The notes: generated from the sequence alone by a model not told the origin. A stretch of DNA of 64,000 bases from Pseudomonas sp. NFACC02 (GCF_900110765.1 NZ_FOEO01000002.1:186001-250000); one strand, 5' to 3'. Positions 8,569-19,326 are shown, counted from the first letter of the stretch. Numbers and translations: made by a program.

Positions 8569-9249
8569 ATGAAATTACTGATCGTCGAAGATCAAGCGAA
8601 AACGGGCCAATACCTGCGCCAGGGCCTGACCGAAGCCGGTTTCACGACCGAATGGGTGGCCGACGGCGCCAACGGCCAACTGCTGGCGCTGACGGGAGAC
8701 TACGCGTTGCTGATTCTGGACGTGATGCTGCCCGGTCGTGACGGTTGGCAGATTCTGCATGCGGTACGCAGCGCGGGACTGGACACGCCGGTGCTGTTTC
8801 TGACCGCCCGCGACGCGGTGGAGGACCGTGTACGCGGCCTGGAACTGGGCGCCGACGACTACCTGATCAAACCCTTCGCATTCTCCGAATTGCTGGCCCG
8901 CGTGCGCAGCCTGTTACGCCGTGGCAGCAGCGCCAGCCAGGAAACTCATCTGCAACTGGCAGACCTGCGACTGGACCTGCTGCGTCGTCGCGTCGAACGC
9001 AATGGTCAACGCATCGACCTGACCGCCAAGGAGTTCGCGCTTCTGGAGTTGATGCTCCGTCGCCAAGGGGAAGTCCTGCCCAAATCGCTGATCGCCTCGC
9101 AGGTCTGGGACATGAACTTCGACAGCGACACCAATGTGATCGAGGTGGCCATCCGACGGTTGCGCCTCAAGGTTGACGACGACTACCCCAACAAGCTGAT
9201 TCATACGGTGCGTGGCATGGGCTACGTCCTTGAAGAGCGCAACCTCTGA
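8569..9249 (+). CDS. copR: Copper-responsive response regulator CopR
   Basis: An OmpR/PhoB-type regulator of 226 residues. The receiver domain has D51 ([14 protein letters not shown]) and K101 (DYLIKPFAF); the C-terminal winged helix (about 128-222) contains [19 protein letters not shown] and the typical [12 protein letters not shown] ending. The start at 8569 gives the family N-terminus MKLLIVEDQ; an in-frame ATG at 8548 would add seven residues and lies almost on top of the CAGGGAC ribosome-like sequence. Its stop overlaps the copS start (TGATG). Copper as the signal is inferred from the cupredoxin neighbour and the family. Confidence 0.9.
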   Translation: MKLLIVEDQAKTGQYLRQGLTEAGFTTEWVADGANGQLLALTGDYALLILDVMLPGRDGWQILHAVRSAGLDTPVLFLTARDAVEDRVRGLELGADDYLIKPFAFSELLARVRSLLRRGSSASQETHLQLADLRLDLLRRRVERNGQRIDLTAKEFALLELMLRRQGEVLPKSLIASQVWDMNFDSDTNVIEVAIRRLRLKVDDDYPNKLIHTVRGMGYVLEERNL

Positions 9250-10607
9250 TGTTCAAACGCATCTCCCTGGGGACCCGCCTCGCCCTGCTGTTTGCTGCCT
9301 GCACCGCCACGGTTTCGTTGACCGCCGGCGTGTTGTTCAACCGCGCCAGCGAAACGCATTTCATGGAGCTGGACCAGCAACTGCTGGACAGCAAGTTACC
9401 GGCACTGCGCGAACTCCTGAACGGCGTGTCCAGCGCCGATCAGCTCGACCCGAAAAAACCGGCGCTGCTCAGTGAGCTTGCGCGCTCACCTGACCTGGCG
9501 ATGCAGGTTCGTAAACAGGACGGGGCGCTCTGGTTCGACAGCCTGTCCCCGTCGACGACGCTGGCCGGCGTGCAGCCGGGTTTACACACCTTGTCCGACA
9601 ACGGCACGGCCTACCGCGCCTACACGGTTGCGCTGAATCCCGCCCGGCAGGAGTCGCCACAGTTGACCCTGCTGCTGGACATCACCCACCACCAGCATTT
9701 TCTGCAGCGCATGCAGCACCTGATCTGGCTGACCGTGGGCTTGTCGGCGCTGGCCACTGCGTTACTGGGCGCGTGGGCCGCCCGCAGTGGCTTGCGTCCC
9801 TTGCGCAAGATGAGCGAAATCGCCGCCAGCGTATCGGCCAGTTCGCTGACCACGCGCTTGCCGCTCAACGACATGCCGGTTGAGCTGGCGGAGCTCACTC
9901 AGGCGTTCAACGCCATGTTGGCGCGTCTGGACGACGCGTTTCAGCGCCTGTCTGCGTTTTCAGCCGACATTGCCCATGAACTTCGTACGCCGCTGTCGAA
10001 CCTTCTTACCCATACCCAAGTCACGCTCACCCGCCCACGGGACCTTGAAGCGTACCGCGATGCGCTGCTGGGCAATCTGGAGGAGCTGCAGGGAATGGCA
10101 CAGATGGTCAACGACATGTTGTACCTGGCCAAGGCCGAGCACGGGCTGCTGAACCCTCATCGTGAGCCACTGAACCTGGCGGAAGAAACCGACGCGCTGC
10201 TGGAGTTCTTCCTGCCGTTGGCGGAAGAGCTTCACGTGCAACTGATCCGACAAGGCGACGCACGGTTGGCCGGCGATCGCCCGATGCTGCGCCGCGCGCT
10301 GTCAAACCTGTTGGACAACGCCTTGCGCTTCACATCGCCACACGGTCGAGTGGTGGTCAGGCTGGACGCCGCGCCCCGCCAAGCGCTCATCACGATAGAG
10401 AACACCGGTGAGACGATCCCGCCGGAGGCTCTGCCCCGACTGTTCGACCGGTTTTACCGCGCGGACCCGGCCCGCCACGAAGGCAACCGTGAACATGCGG
10501 GACTGGGTCTGGCGATTACCCGATCGATCATCAACGCCCATCGCGGGACGATCAGGTGTGAGTCACAGGACGGAGTGACGCGGTTTTTGATCGAGTTGCC
10601 GACATGA
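9249..10607 (+). CDS. copS: Heavy-metal sensor histidine kinase CopS
   Basis: A 452-residue inner-membrane kinase. TM1 is about 11-32, the periplasmic sensor about 33-157, TM2 about 158-178 and the HAMP domain about 178-232. The HisKA phospho-acceptor is H243 in IAHELRTPLS. The ATPase part shows N-box NLLDNALRF, G1-like ITIENTGETIPPE, F-box LFDRFYRADPAR and G2 HAGLGLAITRSII. This is the CusS/CopS architecture. It is translationally coupled to copR and convergent with lolE. Confidence 0.9.
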   Translation: MFKRISLGTRLALLFAACTATVSLTAGVLFNRASETHFMELDQQLLDSKLPALRELLNGVSSADQLDPKKPALLSELARSPDLAMQVRKQDGALWFDSLSPSTTLAGVQPGLHTLSDNGTAYRAYTVALNPARQESPQLTLLLDITHHQHFLQRMQHLIWLTVGLSALATALLGAWAARSGLRPLRKMSEIAASVSASSLTTRLPLNDMPVELAELTQAFNAMLARLDDAFQRLSAFSADIAHELRTPLSNLLTHTQVTLTRPRDLEAYRDALLGNLEELQGMAQMVNDMLYLAKAEHGLLNPHREPLNLAEETDALLEFFLPLAEELHVQLIRQGDARLAGDRPMLRRALSNLLDNALRFTSPHGRVVVRLDAAPRQALITIENTGETIPPEALPRLFDRFYRADPARHEGNREHAGLGLAITRSIINAHRGTIRCESQDGVTRFLIELPT

Positions 10608-10636
10608 GTTGAACCTGTAGGACTCGAAGCAACCGC

Positions 10637-11881
10637 TTACTCGTACCGCAATGCATGCGCCGGCTGAATCTGTGCCGCACGGTAGGCCGGATAGATCGTC
10701 GCCAGAAAGCTGAGAATGAAGCCGGCACTGCAAATCAGCGCCACGTCACTGCCTTCCAGATGCGACGGCAGGTTGCTGATGAAGTACACATCGGAGGTAA
10801 AGATGTGCTGGCCGGTCACCCGCTCTACCCAACCCACCAACTGGCTGACGTTGATCGCCGCAATCACGCCCAGCACACCCCCGATGACGGTGCCTACAAC
10901 GCCGATCACCGTACCCTGCACCATGAAGATGGTCATGATCTGCCGGGGTGTGGCACCAATGGTCCGCAAGATGGCGATGTCCGCGCCTTTGTCGTTCACC
11001 ACCATGATCAATGTGGCGATGATGTTGAACGCAGCGACGGCCACGATCATCAACAGCAGCAGGCCGATCATGGTTTTTTCCATCTTCATCGCGCTGAACA
11101 GACTGCCCTGCGTGTGCGTCCAGTCATCGGCCTTGTAGTCAGCGCCCAACCCGGCCGCGATGGCCGCCGAGACTTGAGGCGCTGCGTACAGGTCGGTCAA
11201 CGCAAGGCGCACGCCCTGCACCTGATTGGGCTGCCAGCGTTGAATGGCCGCGGCATCCGCCACGTTGACCAGCGCCATGGAGCCGTCCAGCTCCGCGCCC
11301 ACCTTGAACACACCGACCACGGTCAGCCTTTGCAGACGCGGCGTGATGCCGCCCGGATCGCTGCTGATTTCCGGCACGATCAGGGTAATCTTGTCACCGA
11401 CGTTCAGGCGAAAGCGCCGCGCGGTGATCTCACCGATCACCACACCGAACTCACCGGCTTTCAGGTCCTGAAGCCGGCCCTGGACGATGTGTTGAGTGAC
11501 GATGGAAACCTTCGACTCCAGCGCGGGATCGACACCGTTGATCTCGATCGGCTGCATGGTGCCTTTATAAGAAAGCATGCCGTCCATTTGCGTAAACGGT
11601 ACGGCTGCCGTGACCTGCGGGTTCTTCATCGCCGCGTCCGCGGCCGGTTTCCAGTCATCCAGCGGCTTGACCCCGTCGATCACCGCGTGCGGAACCATCC
11701 CCAGGATGCGCGAGCTCATTTCCTGCTGGAAGCCGTTCATCACGGACAGCACCACGATCATCGCCAGTACGCCCAGCGCCAGCCCGATCATCGACGTCAT
11801 CGAAATGAACGAGATGAAGTGGTTGCGTCGCTTGGCGCGGGTGTAGCGCGTGCCAATAAAGATGGATAACGGTCTGAACAT
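10637..11881 (-). CDS. lolE: Lipoprotein-releasing ABC transporter permease LolE
   Basis: A 414-residue inner-membrane permease subunit of the LolCDE complex, which extracts outer-membrane lipoproteins and hands them to LolA. N-terminal TM (about 25-50), a large periplasmic domain (about 50-265), then three TM segments near 270-400. It begins [20 protein letters not shown] and ends PAHALRYE. It is the last gene of lolC-lolD-lolE and a close paralogue of lolC; which paralogue is called C or E follows the usual Pseudomonas order. Confidence 0.9.
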   Translation of the reverse strand: MFRPLSIFIGTRYTRAKRRNHFISFISMTSMIGLALGVLAMIVVLSVMNGFQQEMSSRILGMVPHAVIDGVKPLDDWKPAADAAMKNPQVTAAVPFTQMDGMLSYKGTMQPIEINGVDPALESKVSIVTQHIVQGRLQDLKAGEFGVVIGEITARRFRLNVGDKITLIVPEISSDPGGITPRLQRLTVVGVFKVGAELDGSMALVNVADAAAIQRWQPNQVQGVRLALTDLYAAPQVSAAIAAGLGADYKADDWTHTQGSLFSAMKMEKTMIGLLLLMIVAVAAFNIIATLIMVVNDKGADIAILRTIGATPRQIMTIFMVQGTVIGVVGTVIGGVLGVIAAINVSQLVGWVERVTGQHIFTSDVYFISNLPSHLEGSDVALICSAGFILSFLATIYPAYRAAQIQPAHALRYE

Positions 11882-11959
11882 TCGTGGAGCACCGTAGCTA
11901 AAAGCAGCTAAAAGTAAAAAACCGCCGCTGCCGAAAAACCCGGCAGCGGGTTGCTGGCA

Positions 11960-12643
11960 TCACGCCTCGACCAGACGACCTTCTTCCAGTCGCCATACGC
12001 GGTCCATCTGACGGGCCAAGGCCATGTCGTGAGTCACCACCAGAAACGCGGTCCGCGATGAGGTGCTCAGTTCCAGCATCAGGTCCTGAATGCCTTGCGC
12101 AGTATGGGAATCAAGGTTGCCGGTCGGTTCGTCGAGCATCACCAACCCCGGCTGGTTGACCAGTGCGCGGGCAATCGCTACACGCTGGCGCTCACCGCCT
12201 GACAGCTCAGAAGGCTTGTGCGCCAGACGATGCTTGAGCCCTACCCGTTCCAGCAATGCCGTGGCACGTTGACGGGCTTCCGGAATCGGGGTCTTGCCGA
12301 TCAGCAGCGGCATGCAGACGTTTTCCAGTGCGGTGAACTCAGGCAGCAGATGGTGAAACTGGTACACGAAACCCAGTGCGCGGTTGCGCAGCAGTCCACG
12401 GGCCTTTTCATTCAGTGCGGACAACTCTTCACCGGCCAGCCAGACACTGCCTTCGGTGGGTGTGTCCAGACCGCCCAGCAGGTTGAGCAAGGTACTTTTG
12501 CCCGACCCCGAACTGCCGACGATCGCCACGCGCTCTCCAGGGTGCAGTTCCAGTTGCAGGCCCGACAACACAACCACGGACTCGGGGCCTTCCTCGTAGG
12601 ACTTGCCCAGGTTGCGGCAACTCAGTACAGCTTTATCACTCAT
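11960..12643 (-). CDS. lolD: Lipoprotein-releasing ABC transporter ATPase LolD
   Basis: A 227-residue ATPase powering LolCDE. Walker [11 protein letters not shown]-loop [11 protein letters not shown], signature [15 protein letters not shown], Walker [13 protein letters not shown] and switch VVTHD are all present. The start at 12643 ([20 protein letters not shown]) matches the family N-terminus; an in-frame ATG at 12658 would overlap the lolC stop by 8 bp and is the alternative. It is cotranscribed between lolC and lolE. Confidence 0.95.
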   Translation of the reverse strand: MSDKAVLSCRNLGKSYEEGPESVVVLSGLQLELHPGERVAIVGSSGSGKSTLLNLLGGLDTPTEGSVWLAGEELSALNEKARGLLRNRALGFVYQFHHLLPEFTALENVCMPLLIGKTPIPEARQRATALLERVGLKHRLAHKPSELSGGERQRVAIARALVNQPGLVMLDEPTGNLDSHTAQGIQDLMLELSTSSRTAFLVVTHDMALARQMDRVWRLEEGRLVEA

Positions 12644-12650
12644 GCCCGAC

Positions 12651-13901
12651 TCACTCATAACGTAGCGCCTCCGCCGGCTGGGTGCGCGCGGCACGCCAGG
12701 CCGGATACAGGGTGGCGAGGAAACTCAGGACCAAAGCCGCACCGCAGACCAGCAGCACGTCTTCAGCCATCAATTGTGAAGGCAGATAGTCGATGAAGTA
12801 GACATCCGCGTTGAGAAACTTGTGACCGATCAGGCCTTCCAGCGCCGAAATCGCCGAGCTGACGTTGAGCGCGGCCAGAATGCCGATACCGGCACCTGCC
12901 AGCGTGCCGACGACGCCGATCACCGTGCCTTGAACCATGAAGATGCGCATGATCTGACCCGGCGTGGCGCCGAGCGTACGCAGGATCGCGATGTCACCGC
13001 GCTTGTCGTTGACCACCATCACCAACGTGGAAATGATGTTGAACGCCGCCACCGCCACGATCAGCAACAGCAGCAGGCCAATGATGGATTTTTCCATGCC
13101 GATGGCCTGATACAGGTTGCCGTGGGTGCGGGTCCAGTCACGGGAGTAATACTGGTGCTCGCCCAGGCTCTGGGCAATCTCGTAGGCTGTGCGCGGGGCC
13201 TTGAACAGATCGGTGAACTTCAGGCGCAGCCCCTGGACCTGATCAGGCTTCCAGCGATGCAGACGTGCCAGGTCCTGCAGGTTGGTCACACCGAGGTACC
13301 CGTCCAGCTCGCCGGCGCCGACGTGAAAGATGCCGACCACAGTGAAGCGCTTCATGCGCGGAAACATGCCGGCCGGGGTGACCATCACTTCAGGCGACAC
13401 GAACGTCACCTTATCGCCAACACCCACGCCCAGCTTGGTCGCTGCCTTGTCGCCAATGACCACGCCAAAGCCGCCTGACACCAGATCGTCAAGACTGCCC
13501 TGTTTCATGAACCCGTCGATAATCGAAACTTTGCGTTCCTGAACCGGGTCGATGGCATTAAGCAGGATTTTCTGCACGTTGCCATTGTTGGTCAGCAAAC
13601 CCTGCATCTGGGTGAAAGGCGCGACGGCCTCCACTTGCGGATTTTGTTTGACGCGGGCGGCCAGGGCTTGCCAGTCACTGATCGGCTCGCCGGATTCGAT
13701 GGTCGCGTGGGGAACCATGCCCAGGACGCGGGTGCGCATCTCATGATCGAAACCGTTCATGACCGATAAGACGACTATCATCACCACAACGCCGAGGGCG
13801 AGACCGATCATCGACGTCAGGGAAATGAAGGAGACAAAATGATTACGGCGTTTTGCACGGGTGTAACGCGTGCCGATGAATACAAAAAGAGGTCTGAACA
13901 T
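12651..13901 (-). CDS. lolC: Lipoprotein-releasing ABC transporter permease LolC
   Basis: A 416-residue permease, first gene of the lol operon. The topology is the same as LolE: one N-terminal TM, a periplasmic domain of about 215 residues, and three C-terminal TMs. The conserved N-terminus [20 protein letters not shown] and C-terminus PAEALRYE are nearly identical to LolE, showing tandem duplication. Its stop lies 7 bp before the lolD start. The 126-bp gap upstream, shared with the divergent PilZ gene, must hold both promoters; no motif stands out. Confidence 0.92.
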   Translation of the reverse strand: MFRPLFVFIGTRYTRAKRRNHFVSFISLTSMIGLALGVVVMIVVLSVMNGFDHEMRTRVLGMVPHATIESGEPISDWQALAARVKQNPQVEAVAPFTQMQGLLTNNGNVQKILLNAIDPVQERKVSIIDGFMKQGSLDDLVSGGFGVVIGDKAATKLGVGVGDKVTFVSPEVMVTPAGMFPRMKRFTVVGIFHVGAGELDGYLGVTNLQDLARLHRWKPDQVQGLRLKFTDLFKAPRTAYEIAQSLGEHQYYSRDWTRTHGNLYQAIGMEKSIIGLLLLLIVAVAAFNIISTLVMVVNDKRGDIAILRTLGATPGQIMRIFMVQGTVIGVVGTLAGAGIGILAALNVSSAISALEGLIGHKFLNADVYFIDYLPSQLMAEDVLLVCGAALVLSFLATLYPAWRAARTQPAEALRYE

Positions 13902-14027
13902 GTAGGGGCTTGTTCGGAGGAATGGGAACGTCCTTGTGGCGAGCCTTGGCCGGCAGCTTTACACTCAAATCGCTGAGTAACGATTGCGAGCAACCACTCT
14001 GACAACCGCCGCTACCATGGGTTCGCC

Positions 14028-14615
14028 ATGTCGACATTAGATCAAGAAGAACGCCGCGAATACTACCGTATCGAGGACAGCGTCGCACTGGAAATTCAAC
14101 ACATTCCAGGTCCCGGCATGGCCGATGAACATCCCCATGACACCAGCTCGACACTCTTCGACCTGCTGAGCGAGTTGCACGTCGCCGAATTCGAATCCCA
14201 GCATCTGCTGCGTCAGCTGGACGATCGCGACCGCACGACCAACAGCTTCCTGCGGGCCATGAGCAAGCGCATCGACCTGCTCGGCCAAGTGGTCGCGCAA
14301 ACCGTGCTGGGCAGGCTGGGCGCCCCGCAAAAGGTGATCATGTCCGAAGGCGGCTTGCAATTCGAGTCCCCGCAGCCTTTCCCTGTCGGCAGTCTGCTGT
14401 CGGTCAAAATGGTGCTGATGCCGCAAGCCTCCGGGATGATGCTGCGCGCCAGAGTGACCCAGTGTCACGCGTTGACCATCGGCGATTTCGAGATCGGCAC
14501 GGAATGGATCGACCTCAGTGACGCCCAGCGCCAGTTGCTCGCCCGACACATCCTGCAACGACAAGCTGCACAACGGCGGCTGGCGCGTGAGCAGAACGCT
14601 CCTGATATGAAATGA
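14028..14615 (+). CDS. Atypical PilZ domain protein with helical insertion
   Basis: A 195-residue PilZ-family protein. The RxxxR part is present near the N-terminus (R10-E-Y-Y-R14). It is followed by a helical stretch of about 70 residues (about 40-97: LFDLLSELHVAEFESQHLLR and onward) before the barrel. The second signature, usually [DN]xSxxG, reads I104-M-S-E-G-G109, so the Asp/Asn is lost. This architecture resembles coiled-coil, oligomeric PilZ proteins (XCC6012-like). c-di-GMP binding is uncertain. It is divergent from lolC and probably cotranscribed with the phosphodiesterase gene 37 bp downstream. Confidence 0.82.
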   Translation: MSTLDQEERREYYRIEDSVALEIQHIPGPGMADEHPHDTSSTLFDLLSELHVAEFESQHLLRQLDDRDRTTNSFLRAMSKRIDLLGQVVAQTVLGRLGAPQKVIMSEGGLQFESPQPFPVGSLLSVKMVLMPQASGMMLRARVTQCHALTIGDFEIGTEWIDLSDAQRQLLARHILQRQAAQRRLAREQNAPDMK

Positions 14616-14652
14616 ACCGACCATTGCCTTAGCGCGCTTTCGAGGAACAATT

Positions 14653-15375
14653 GTGACCTTAATTTACGGCCACCGCGGCGCCAAGGGCGAAGCACCGGAA
14701 AACACCCTGACCAGCTTTCAGGAATGCCTCAACCACGGGGTCAAACGTTGCGAACTGGACCTGCACCTGTCTCGCGACGGTGAGCTTATGGTGATTCATG
14801 ACCCCACCCTGAAACGCACCACTGACCGACGCGGCAAGGTGGTCGAACATGACGCCGCCGACCTGGTGACTTACGACGCTCGAAAAGGCGGCCCCGGCTG
14901 GGTGCAGCCGTGCCCGATCCCGCGACTCGAAGAACTGTTCGAGAAGTGCGCGTTCGATCACTGGCAACTGGAGGTCAAAAGCGCTTCACGTACGCGCGCA
15001 GCGACCACGGTGCTGGCGATTCGCGAAATGGCCCAGCGTCACGGCCTGCTGGACAAGGTCACCATTACGTCGAGTTCCCGGGAAGTCCTGCGCGCGGCCC
15101 TGGAGCTCACGCCTGACCTGTCGCGTGGACTGGTTGCCGAATACGCATGGCTGGATCCGCTGAAAGTTGCGGTGGGTTACGGGTGCGAGATCCTGGCGCT
15201 GAACTGGACGCTGTGCACGCCGGAACGCCTGAAAAAAGCTCAGGCACTGGGCCTGCATGTGTCGGTGTGGACCGTCAACGAGCCTGCACTGATGCGCAGA
15301 CTCGCCGACTTCGGCGTTGACAGCCTGATTACAGACTTTCCCGGTTTGGCCACTGCCACGCTCGAGAATTACTGA
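14653..15375 (+). CDS. Glycerophosphodiester phosphodiesterase (cytoplasmic UgpQ type)
   Basis: A 240-residue GDPD-family TIM barrel that hydrolyses glycerophosphodiesters to glycerol-3-P and alcohol. Motifs are GHRGAKGEAPENTLTSF (general base His and metal region), CELDLHLSRDGELMVIHDP (metal-binding E and D, catalytic H), LEVKS and VWTVNEP. There is no signal peptide, so cytoplasmic. The start is GTG at 14653 with CGAGGAAC just upstream. It lies next to a PilZ gene and convergent with sth. Confidence 0.9.
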   Translation: MTLIYGHRGAKGEAPENTLTSFQECLNHGVKRCELDLHLSRDGELMVIHDPTLKRTTDRRGKVVEHDAADLVTYDARKGGPGWVQPCPIPRLEELFEKCAFDHWQLEVKSASRTRAATTVLAIREMAQRHGLLDKVTITSSSREVLRAALELTPDLSRGLVAEYAWLDPLKVAVGYGCEILALNWTLCTPERLKKAQALGLHVSVWTVNEPALMRRLADFGVDSLITDFPGLATATLENY

Positions 15376-15386
15376 AATCGGTCTCC

Positions 15387-15411
15387 CCGGCCGGCTCAGG
15401 CCACCGGCCGG
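15387..15411. terminator. GC-rich hairpin between GDPD gene and sth
   Basis: Perfect repeat CCGGCCGG (15387-15394) / CCGGCCGG (15404-15411), self-complementary, with a 9-nt loop. It occupies the 42-bp gap between two convergent genes. There is no T-run, so it may be a weak or Rho-assisted terminator or an mRNA 3' stabiliser. Confidence 0.45.
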
Positions 15412-15417
15412 AGCCGC

Positions 15418-16812
15418 TCAAAAAAGCCGGTTGAGGCCATCGTACGCCGCTACCCGATAGGCTTCGGCCATGGTCGGGTAGTTAAACGTCGTGTTAACGA
15501 AATATTTGAGGCTGTTCGCTTCACCCTGCTGGTTCATGATTGCCTGGCCGATGTGTACGATCTCGGACGCCTGGTCGCCGAAGCAGTGAACGCCGAGGAT
15601 CTGCAGGGTTTCGCGATGGAAAAGGATTTTCAGCATGCCCACCGGCTCGCCTGAAATCTGTGCCCTTGCCATGCCCTTAAAGAAGGCTTTGCCCACTTCG
15701 TATGGGACCTTGGCAATGGTCAGATCGTGTTCGTTCTGGCCGATCGAGCTGATTTCCGGAATGGTGTAAATGCCGGTCGGCACGTCATTGACGAACCGCC
15801 ACGCACCATTGTCGACGGCGCTGCCCGAGGCCGAACGACCCTGGTCGTACGCGGCACTGGCCAGGCTCGGCCAGCCAATCACGTCGCCCGCGCCGTAGAT
15901 GTTCGGTTGACTGGTGCGGTAGGCCTCGTCGACTTCAATCTGACCACGACCGTTGGCTTTGATACCAACGTTTTCCAGGCCCAGCTTGTCGGTGTTGCCC
16001 GTACGGCCGTTGCACCACAGCAACGCATCGGCCTTGACCTTCTTGCCCGACTTCAGGTGCAGCACAACGCCGTTGTCCAGACCTTCGACCCGCTCGTACT
16101 CTTCGTTGTGGCGAACCATCACGTTGTTGTTGCTGAAGTGATAACTCAAACCCTGGGAAATTTCCGAGTCGAGGAAGCTCAGCAGTTGATCGCGGTTGTC
16201 GATCAGCTCGATATCCACCCCCAGCCCACTGAAGATCGACGCGTATTCGCAGCCGATCACGCCGGCACCATAGATGATCAATTTACGCGGGGTATGGTTG
16301 AGGCTGAGGATGGTGTCGCTGTCGTAGATACGCTTGTGGGAAAAGTCGATATCGGCCGGGCGATACGGACGCGAGCCCGTGGCGATAATGATCTGGTTGG
16401 CCACCAGCTTTTCCATGACACCGGTGTTGCACACCACGTCGACGGTACGTTCGTCCGCGAAACTGCCGGTGCCGAAGAACACGTCGACGCGGTTGCGCGC
16501 GTAATAACCGGTACGAGAAGCCACTTGTTTGTTGATGACTTTTTCGGCGTTTTTCAACACATCCGGGAACGAGAACCAGCGCGGCTCGCCAATGGCCCGG
16601 AACATCGGATTGGTATTGAACTGGATGATCTGCTTGACCGAGTGACGCAACGCCTTGGACGGGATTGTGCCCAAGTGAGTGCAGTTGCCGCCGACCTGCC
16701 GACGGCTGTCGACCATGGCTACCTTGCGCCCAGCCTTGGCGGCGTTCATTGCCGCGCCTTCTCCAGCTGGGCCGGAACCCAGTACCACTACGTCGTAGTT
16801 GTAGACAGCCAT
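15418..16812 (-). CDS. sth: Soluble pyridine nucleotide transhydrogenase Sth
   Basis: A 464-residue FAD flavoprotein of the disulfide-reductase superfamily that interconverts NADPH and NADH. FAD motif [17 protein letters not shown] is near the N-terminus, and a second Rossmann motif [17 protein letters not shown] is near residue 180. The active-site region reads [13 protein letters not shown]: the second redox cysteine of lipoamide-dehydrogenase relatives is Thr, the diagnostic difference of Sth. Full length. It helps balance NADPH made by the Entner-Doudoroff and pentose phosphate enzymes. Confidence 0.97.
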   Translation of the reverse strand: MAVYNYDVVVLGSGPAGEGAAMNAAKAGRKVAMVDSRRQVGGNCTHLGTIPSKALRHSVKQIIQFNTNPMFRAIGEPRWFSFPDVLKNAEKVINKQVASRTGYYARNRVDVFFGTGSFADERTVDVVCNTGVMEKLVANQIIIATGSRPYRPADIDFSHKRIYDSDTILSLNHTPRKLIIYGAGVIGCEYASIFSGLGVDIELIDNRDQLLSFLDSEISQGLSYHFSNNNVMVRHNEEYERVEGLDNGVVLHLKSGKKVKADALLWCNGRTGNTDKLGLENVGIKANGRGQIEVDEAYRTSQPNIYGAGDVIGWPSLASAAYDQGRSASGSAVDNGAWRFVNDVPTGIYTIPEISSIGQNEHDLTIAKVPYEVGKAFFKGMARAQISGEPVGMLKILFHRETLQILGVHCFGDQASEIVHIGQAIMNQQGEANSLKYFVNTTFNYPTMAEAYRVAAYDGLNRLF

Positions 16813-17186
16813 GCGTACTCCTTAGAACAGGCCGAGGCGCCACTCTGGCGTCTCTGGCTAAATCACGCCGCGGCCGGCGGCATGAGAATCGAAACTCGCG
16901 GCGCAGTCTAATCGTGCAGCGTCGCGGGGAACATTAACCCTTGGTCGCGTCACAGGCCAATTTTGTCTGCGGCAAGGGTCACTCGACCGCGCAAAACGCC
17001 GGCCTAACGCCGAATTGCTGCGGATGATAAATCCCTTGCCCTTATGAATCCTAAAAAAACCTGCAATTTTTGTGGGCTGCCGCTGAATTCCGACGTTCAT
17101 TCACAGGCAGTCACCCACTCGCTGTCGCCGCAGCGCGCGGAAAGTGTCATACCCTTACGGGAGATCTTTCGAAAAAGGGCGCGATC
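16813..17186. other. Intergenic region between divergent sth and chalcone isomerase-like gene
   Basis: 374 bp without a credible gene. It must contain the promoters of both divergent genes. A small inverted repeat GGCGCC-ActcT-GGCG lies about 20-35 bp upstream of the sth start. I recognise no operator, and the short frames here lack ribosome sites. Confidence 0.5.
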
Positions 17187-17753
17187 ATGCGACACCGCTT
17201 CATTCACTGGGTGCTGTTACTGGGACTAGTGTGCAGCGCACAGGCCATGGCCTCTCAGGCGGACCTGCTCAAGCAGGCCAACTTTCCGGCGCGCCTTGAC
17301 GGGCAAAGCCCGGCGCTGGAGCGCAAGAATCAGGCGATTCTCACTTACCTGTGGACCGATGTTTACGCCGCGGCGTTTTACGCGGAACCGTCGATGACCG
17401 CCCGGCAGGCGGTTTTCACCCAGACACCTCAGAAGCTGGAGCTGTTTTATTTTCGCGACATCGATCGTGAGGACGTGCTCAAGGCCGCCAACGCCACACT
17501 TGAGCGCCAACAAACCAAAGAAACGCTCGCACGACTAAGGCCCGAACTGGACCGACTCCACCGCAGCTTTCAGGACATCAAGCGAGGCGACCGTTACGGC
17601 CTGAGCTGGGACCGCACTGATGGCCTTGACCTCACCCGCAACGGCAAGGTGATCTTCGCCAGCCCTGACCCGGAACTGGCGAAGGCCTACTTCGCGATCT
17701 GGCTCGCGCCGGACGGTTTATCGTCCGATCTGCGCGAAGCCTTATTGAAATAA
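17187..17753 (+). CDS. Chalcone isomerase-like periplasmic protein
   Basis: A 188-residue protein with a signal peptide (MRHRFIHWVLLLGLVCSAQAMA) followed by a chalcone_isomerase-like fold: VYAAAFYAEPS, LELFYFRDIDREDVLKA and the terminal YFAIWLAPDGLSSDLREALL. Bacterial members have no proven chalcone isomerase activity; the fold is probably used for binding. The start at 17187 is chosen because AAAAAGGG precedes it and the signal peptide begins there. Function unknown. Confidence 0.8.
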   Translation: MRHRFIHWVLLLGLVCSAQAMASQADLLKQANFPARLDGQSPALERKNQAILTYLWTDVYAAAFYAEPSMTARQAVFTQTPQKLELFYFRDIDREDVLKAANATLERQQTKETLARLRPELDRLHRSFQDIKRGDRYGLSWDRTDGLDLTRNGKVIFASPDPELAKAYFAIWLAPDGLSSDLREALLK

Positions 17754-18000
17754 ACGAACCCCCGGCGCCCGTCGGGGCTTCAATCGAGCCCCCAGCTTGA
17801 ACGCGACATAAAACCGCATTGCATTTCATCGCGACAGTCTGCCGCCGAGGCCCGCGACTGCCCGAATTAATTGCCATTCGCCACTTTTACACATATCGTT
17901 ACAAATCTGCATTGATCGAGACCCCGCTCGAACGGCGCAGGAGAGGACGCATAACTACAAACGGATCCCCCAGCTAGACAGCCTAAGTGAGTAATTCCAG

Positions 18001-19293
18001 ATGGCCTCGAACACAGGCAAAGGCAAGGCGATATTTCGCGTTGTCAGCGGCAACTTCCTTGAAATGTTTGACTTCATGGTCTATGGCTTTTACGCCACGG
18101 CCATCGCCAAGACCTTCTTCCCGGCCGACAGTGAATTCGCCTCGCTGATGCTTTCGCTGGCGACGTTCGGCGCCGGCTTCCTGATGCGCCCACTGGGTGC
18201 GATTTTCCTCGGCGCCTACATTGACCACCACGGCCGTAAAAAGGGCCTGATCATTACCCTCGCCATGATGGCCATGGGCACCATCCTGATTGCCGCCGTG
18301 CCGGGTTACGCGACCTTGGGTGTGGCGGCGCCGCTGCTGGTGTTGGTCGGCCGTCTGCTGCAAGGCTTCTCCGCCGGCGTGGAACTGGGCGGTGTTTCGG
18401 TCTATCTGGCTGAAATCTCCACTCCGGGCCGCAAAGGCTTCTTCGTCAGTTGGCAGTCCGCCAGCCAGCAAGCCGCCGTGGTGTTCGCCGGTCTGTTGGG
18501 TGTGGGCCTGAACCATTGGCTGAGCCCGGAAGAAATGGGTCAATGGGGATGGCGCGTGCCGTTTCTGATCGGGTGCATGATCGTTCCGGCGATTTTCGTT
18601 ATCCGCCGTTCGCTGGAAGAAACCCCTGAGTTTGAAGCCCGCGCACGCAAACACCGCCCGACCATGGGCGAAGTCATGAAGTCGATTGGTTCGAACTTCG
18701 GCCTGGTCATCGCGGGCATGGCGCTGGTGGTCATGACCACCGTGTCGTTTTACCTGATCACCGCGTACACGCCGACGTTCGGCAAGAACGAACTGCACCT
18801 GTCTGACCTGGACAGCCTGCTGGTCACCGTGTGCGTGGGCATTTCGAACTTCATCTGGCTGCCGGTGATGGGTTCGCTGTCGGACAAGATCGGCCGCAAG
18901 CCGCTGCTGCTGGCAGCGACGATTCTGGCCATTGTCACCGCCTACCCTGCGCTGTCCTGGCTGACCTCGAACCCGAGCTTCGTCAATCTGTTGATGGTCG
19001 AGCTGTGGTTGTCGTTCCTCTACGGCTCGTACAACGGCGCGATGGTGGTTTCGCTGACCGAGATCATGCCGGTGGAAGTCCGCACCACCGGGTTTTCTCT
19101 GGCGTATAGCCTGGCGACGGCGACCTTCGGTGGTTTCACGCCAGCGGCCTGTACGTATCTGATTCACGTGCTGGACAACAAGGCTGCACCGGGCATCTGG
19201 TTGAGTGGCGCTGCGGTGTTGGGCCTGATTGCTACGCTGGTGCTGTTCCGTAAGGGTCAGACGCGTATTCAGGGTGTGCCAGCGGCCGGTTGA
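18001..19293 (+). CDS. MHS-family citrate/tricarboxylate:proton symporter
   Basis: A 430-residue, 12-TM major facilitator of the metabolite:H+ symporter family. Signatures are [13 protein letters not shown] in TM1, the loop motif DHHGRKKGL (GxxxDxxGRR-type) after TM2, a second copy DKIGRKPLL after TM8, and [12 protein letters not shown] in TM4. Closest to CitA/TcuC-type citrate or tricarballylate carriers, so likely citrate uptake at the inner membrane. No tcuAB or tricarboxylate sensor genes adjoin. The 247-bp upstream gap shows no distinct operator. It ends in a strong terminator that is also the outer tip of the large inverted repeat. Confidence 0.85.
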   Translation: MASNTGKGKAIFRVVSGNFLEMFDFMVYGFYATAIAKTFFPADSEFASLMLSLATFGAGFLMRPLGAIFLGAYIDHHGRKKGLIITLAMMAMGTILIAAVPGYATLGVAAPLLVLVGRLLQGFSAGVELGGVSVYLAEISTPGRKGFFVSWQSASQQAAVVFAGLLGVGLNHWLSPEEMGQWGWRVPFLIGCMIVPAIFVIRRSLEETPEFEARARKHRPTMGEVMKSIGSNFGLVIAGMALVVMTTVSFYLITAYTPTFGKNELHLSDLDSLLVTVCVGISNFIWLPVMGSLSDKIGRKPLLLAATILAIVTAYPALSWLTSNPSFVNLLMVELWLSFLYGSYNGAMVVSLTEIMPVEVRTTGFSLAYSLATATFGGFTPAACTYLIHVLDNKAAPGIWLSGAAVLGLIATLVLFRKGQTRIQGVPAAG

Positions 19294-19326
19294 ATATCGA
19301 GTCGTTGTGACGCTTGAGCGAAAGAC

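Noticed and set aside
10655..11869. Long frames antisense to lolE (404 codons), sth (394, 15727-16911), the citrate symporter (463, 17983-19374) and the SNF2 helicase (527, 27002-28585)
   Set aside because: All are shadows of well-identified genes with unusual His/Arg/Gln-rich translations and no domain.
17044..17229. 61-codon frame with two Cys-x2-Cys-like residues upstream of the chalcone isomerase-like gene
   Set aside because: Overlaps the well-supported signal-peptide start, lacks a ribosome site and has no full zinc motif.
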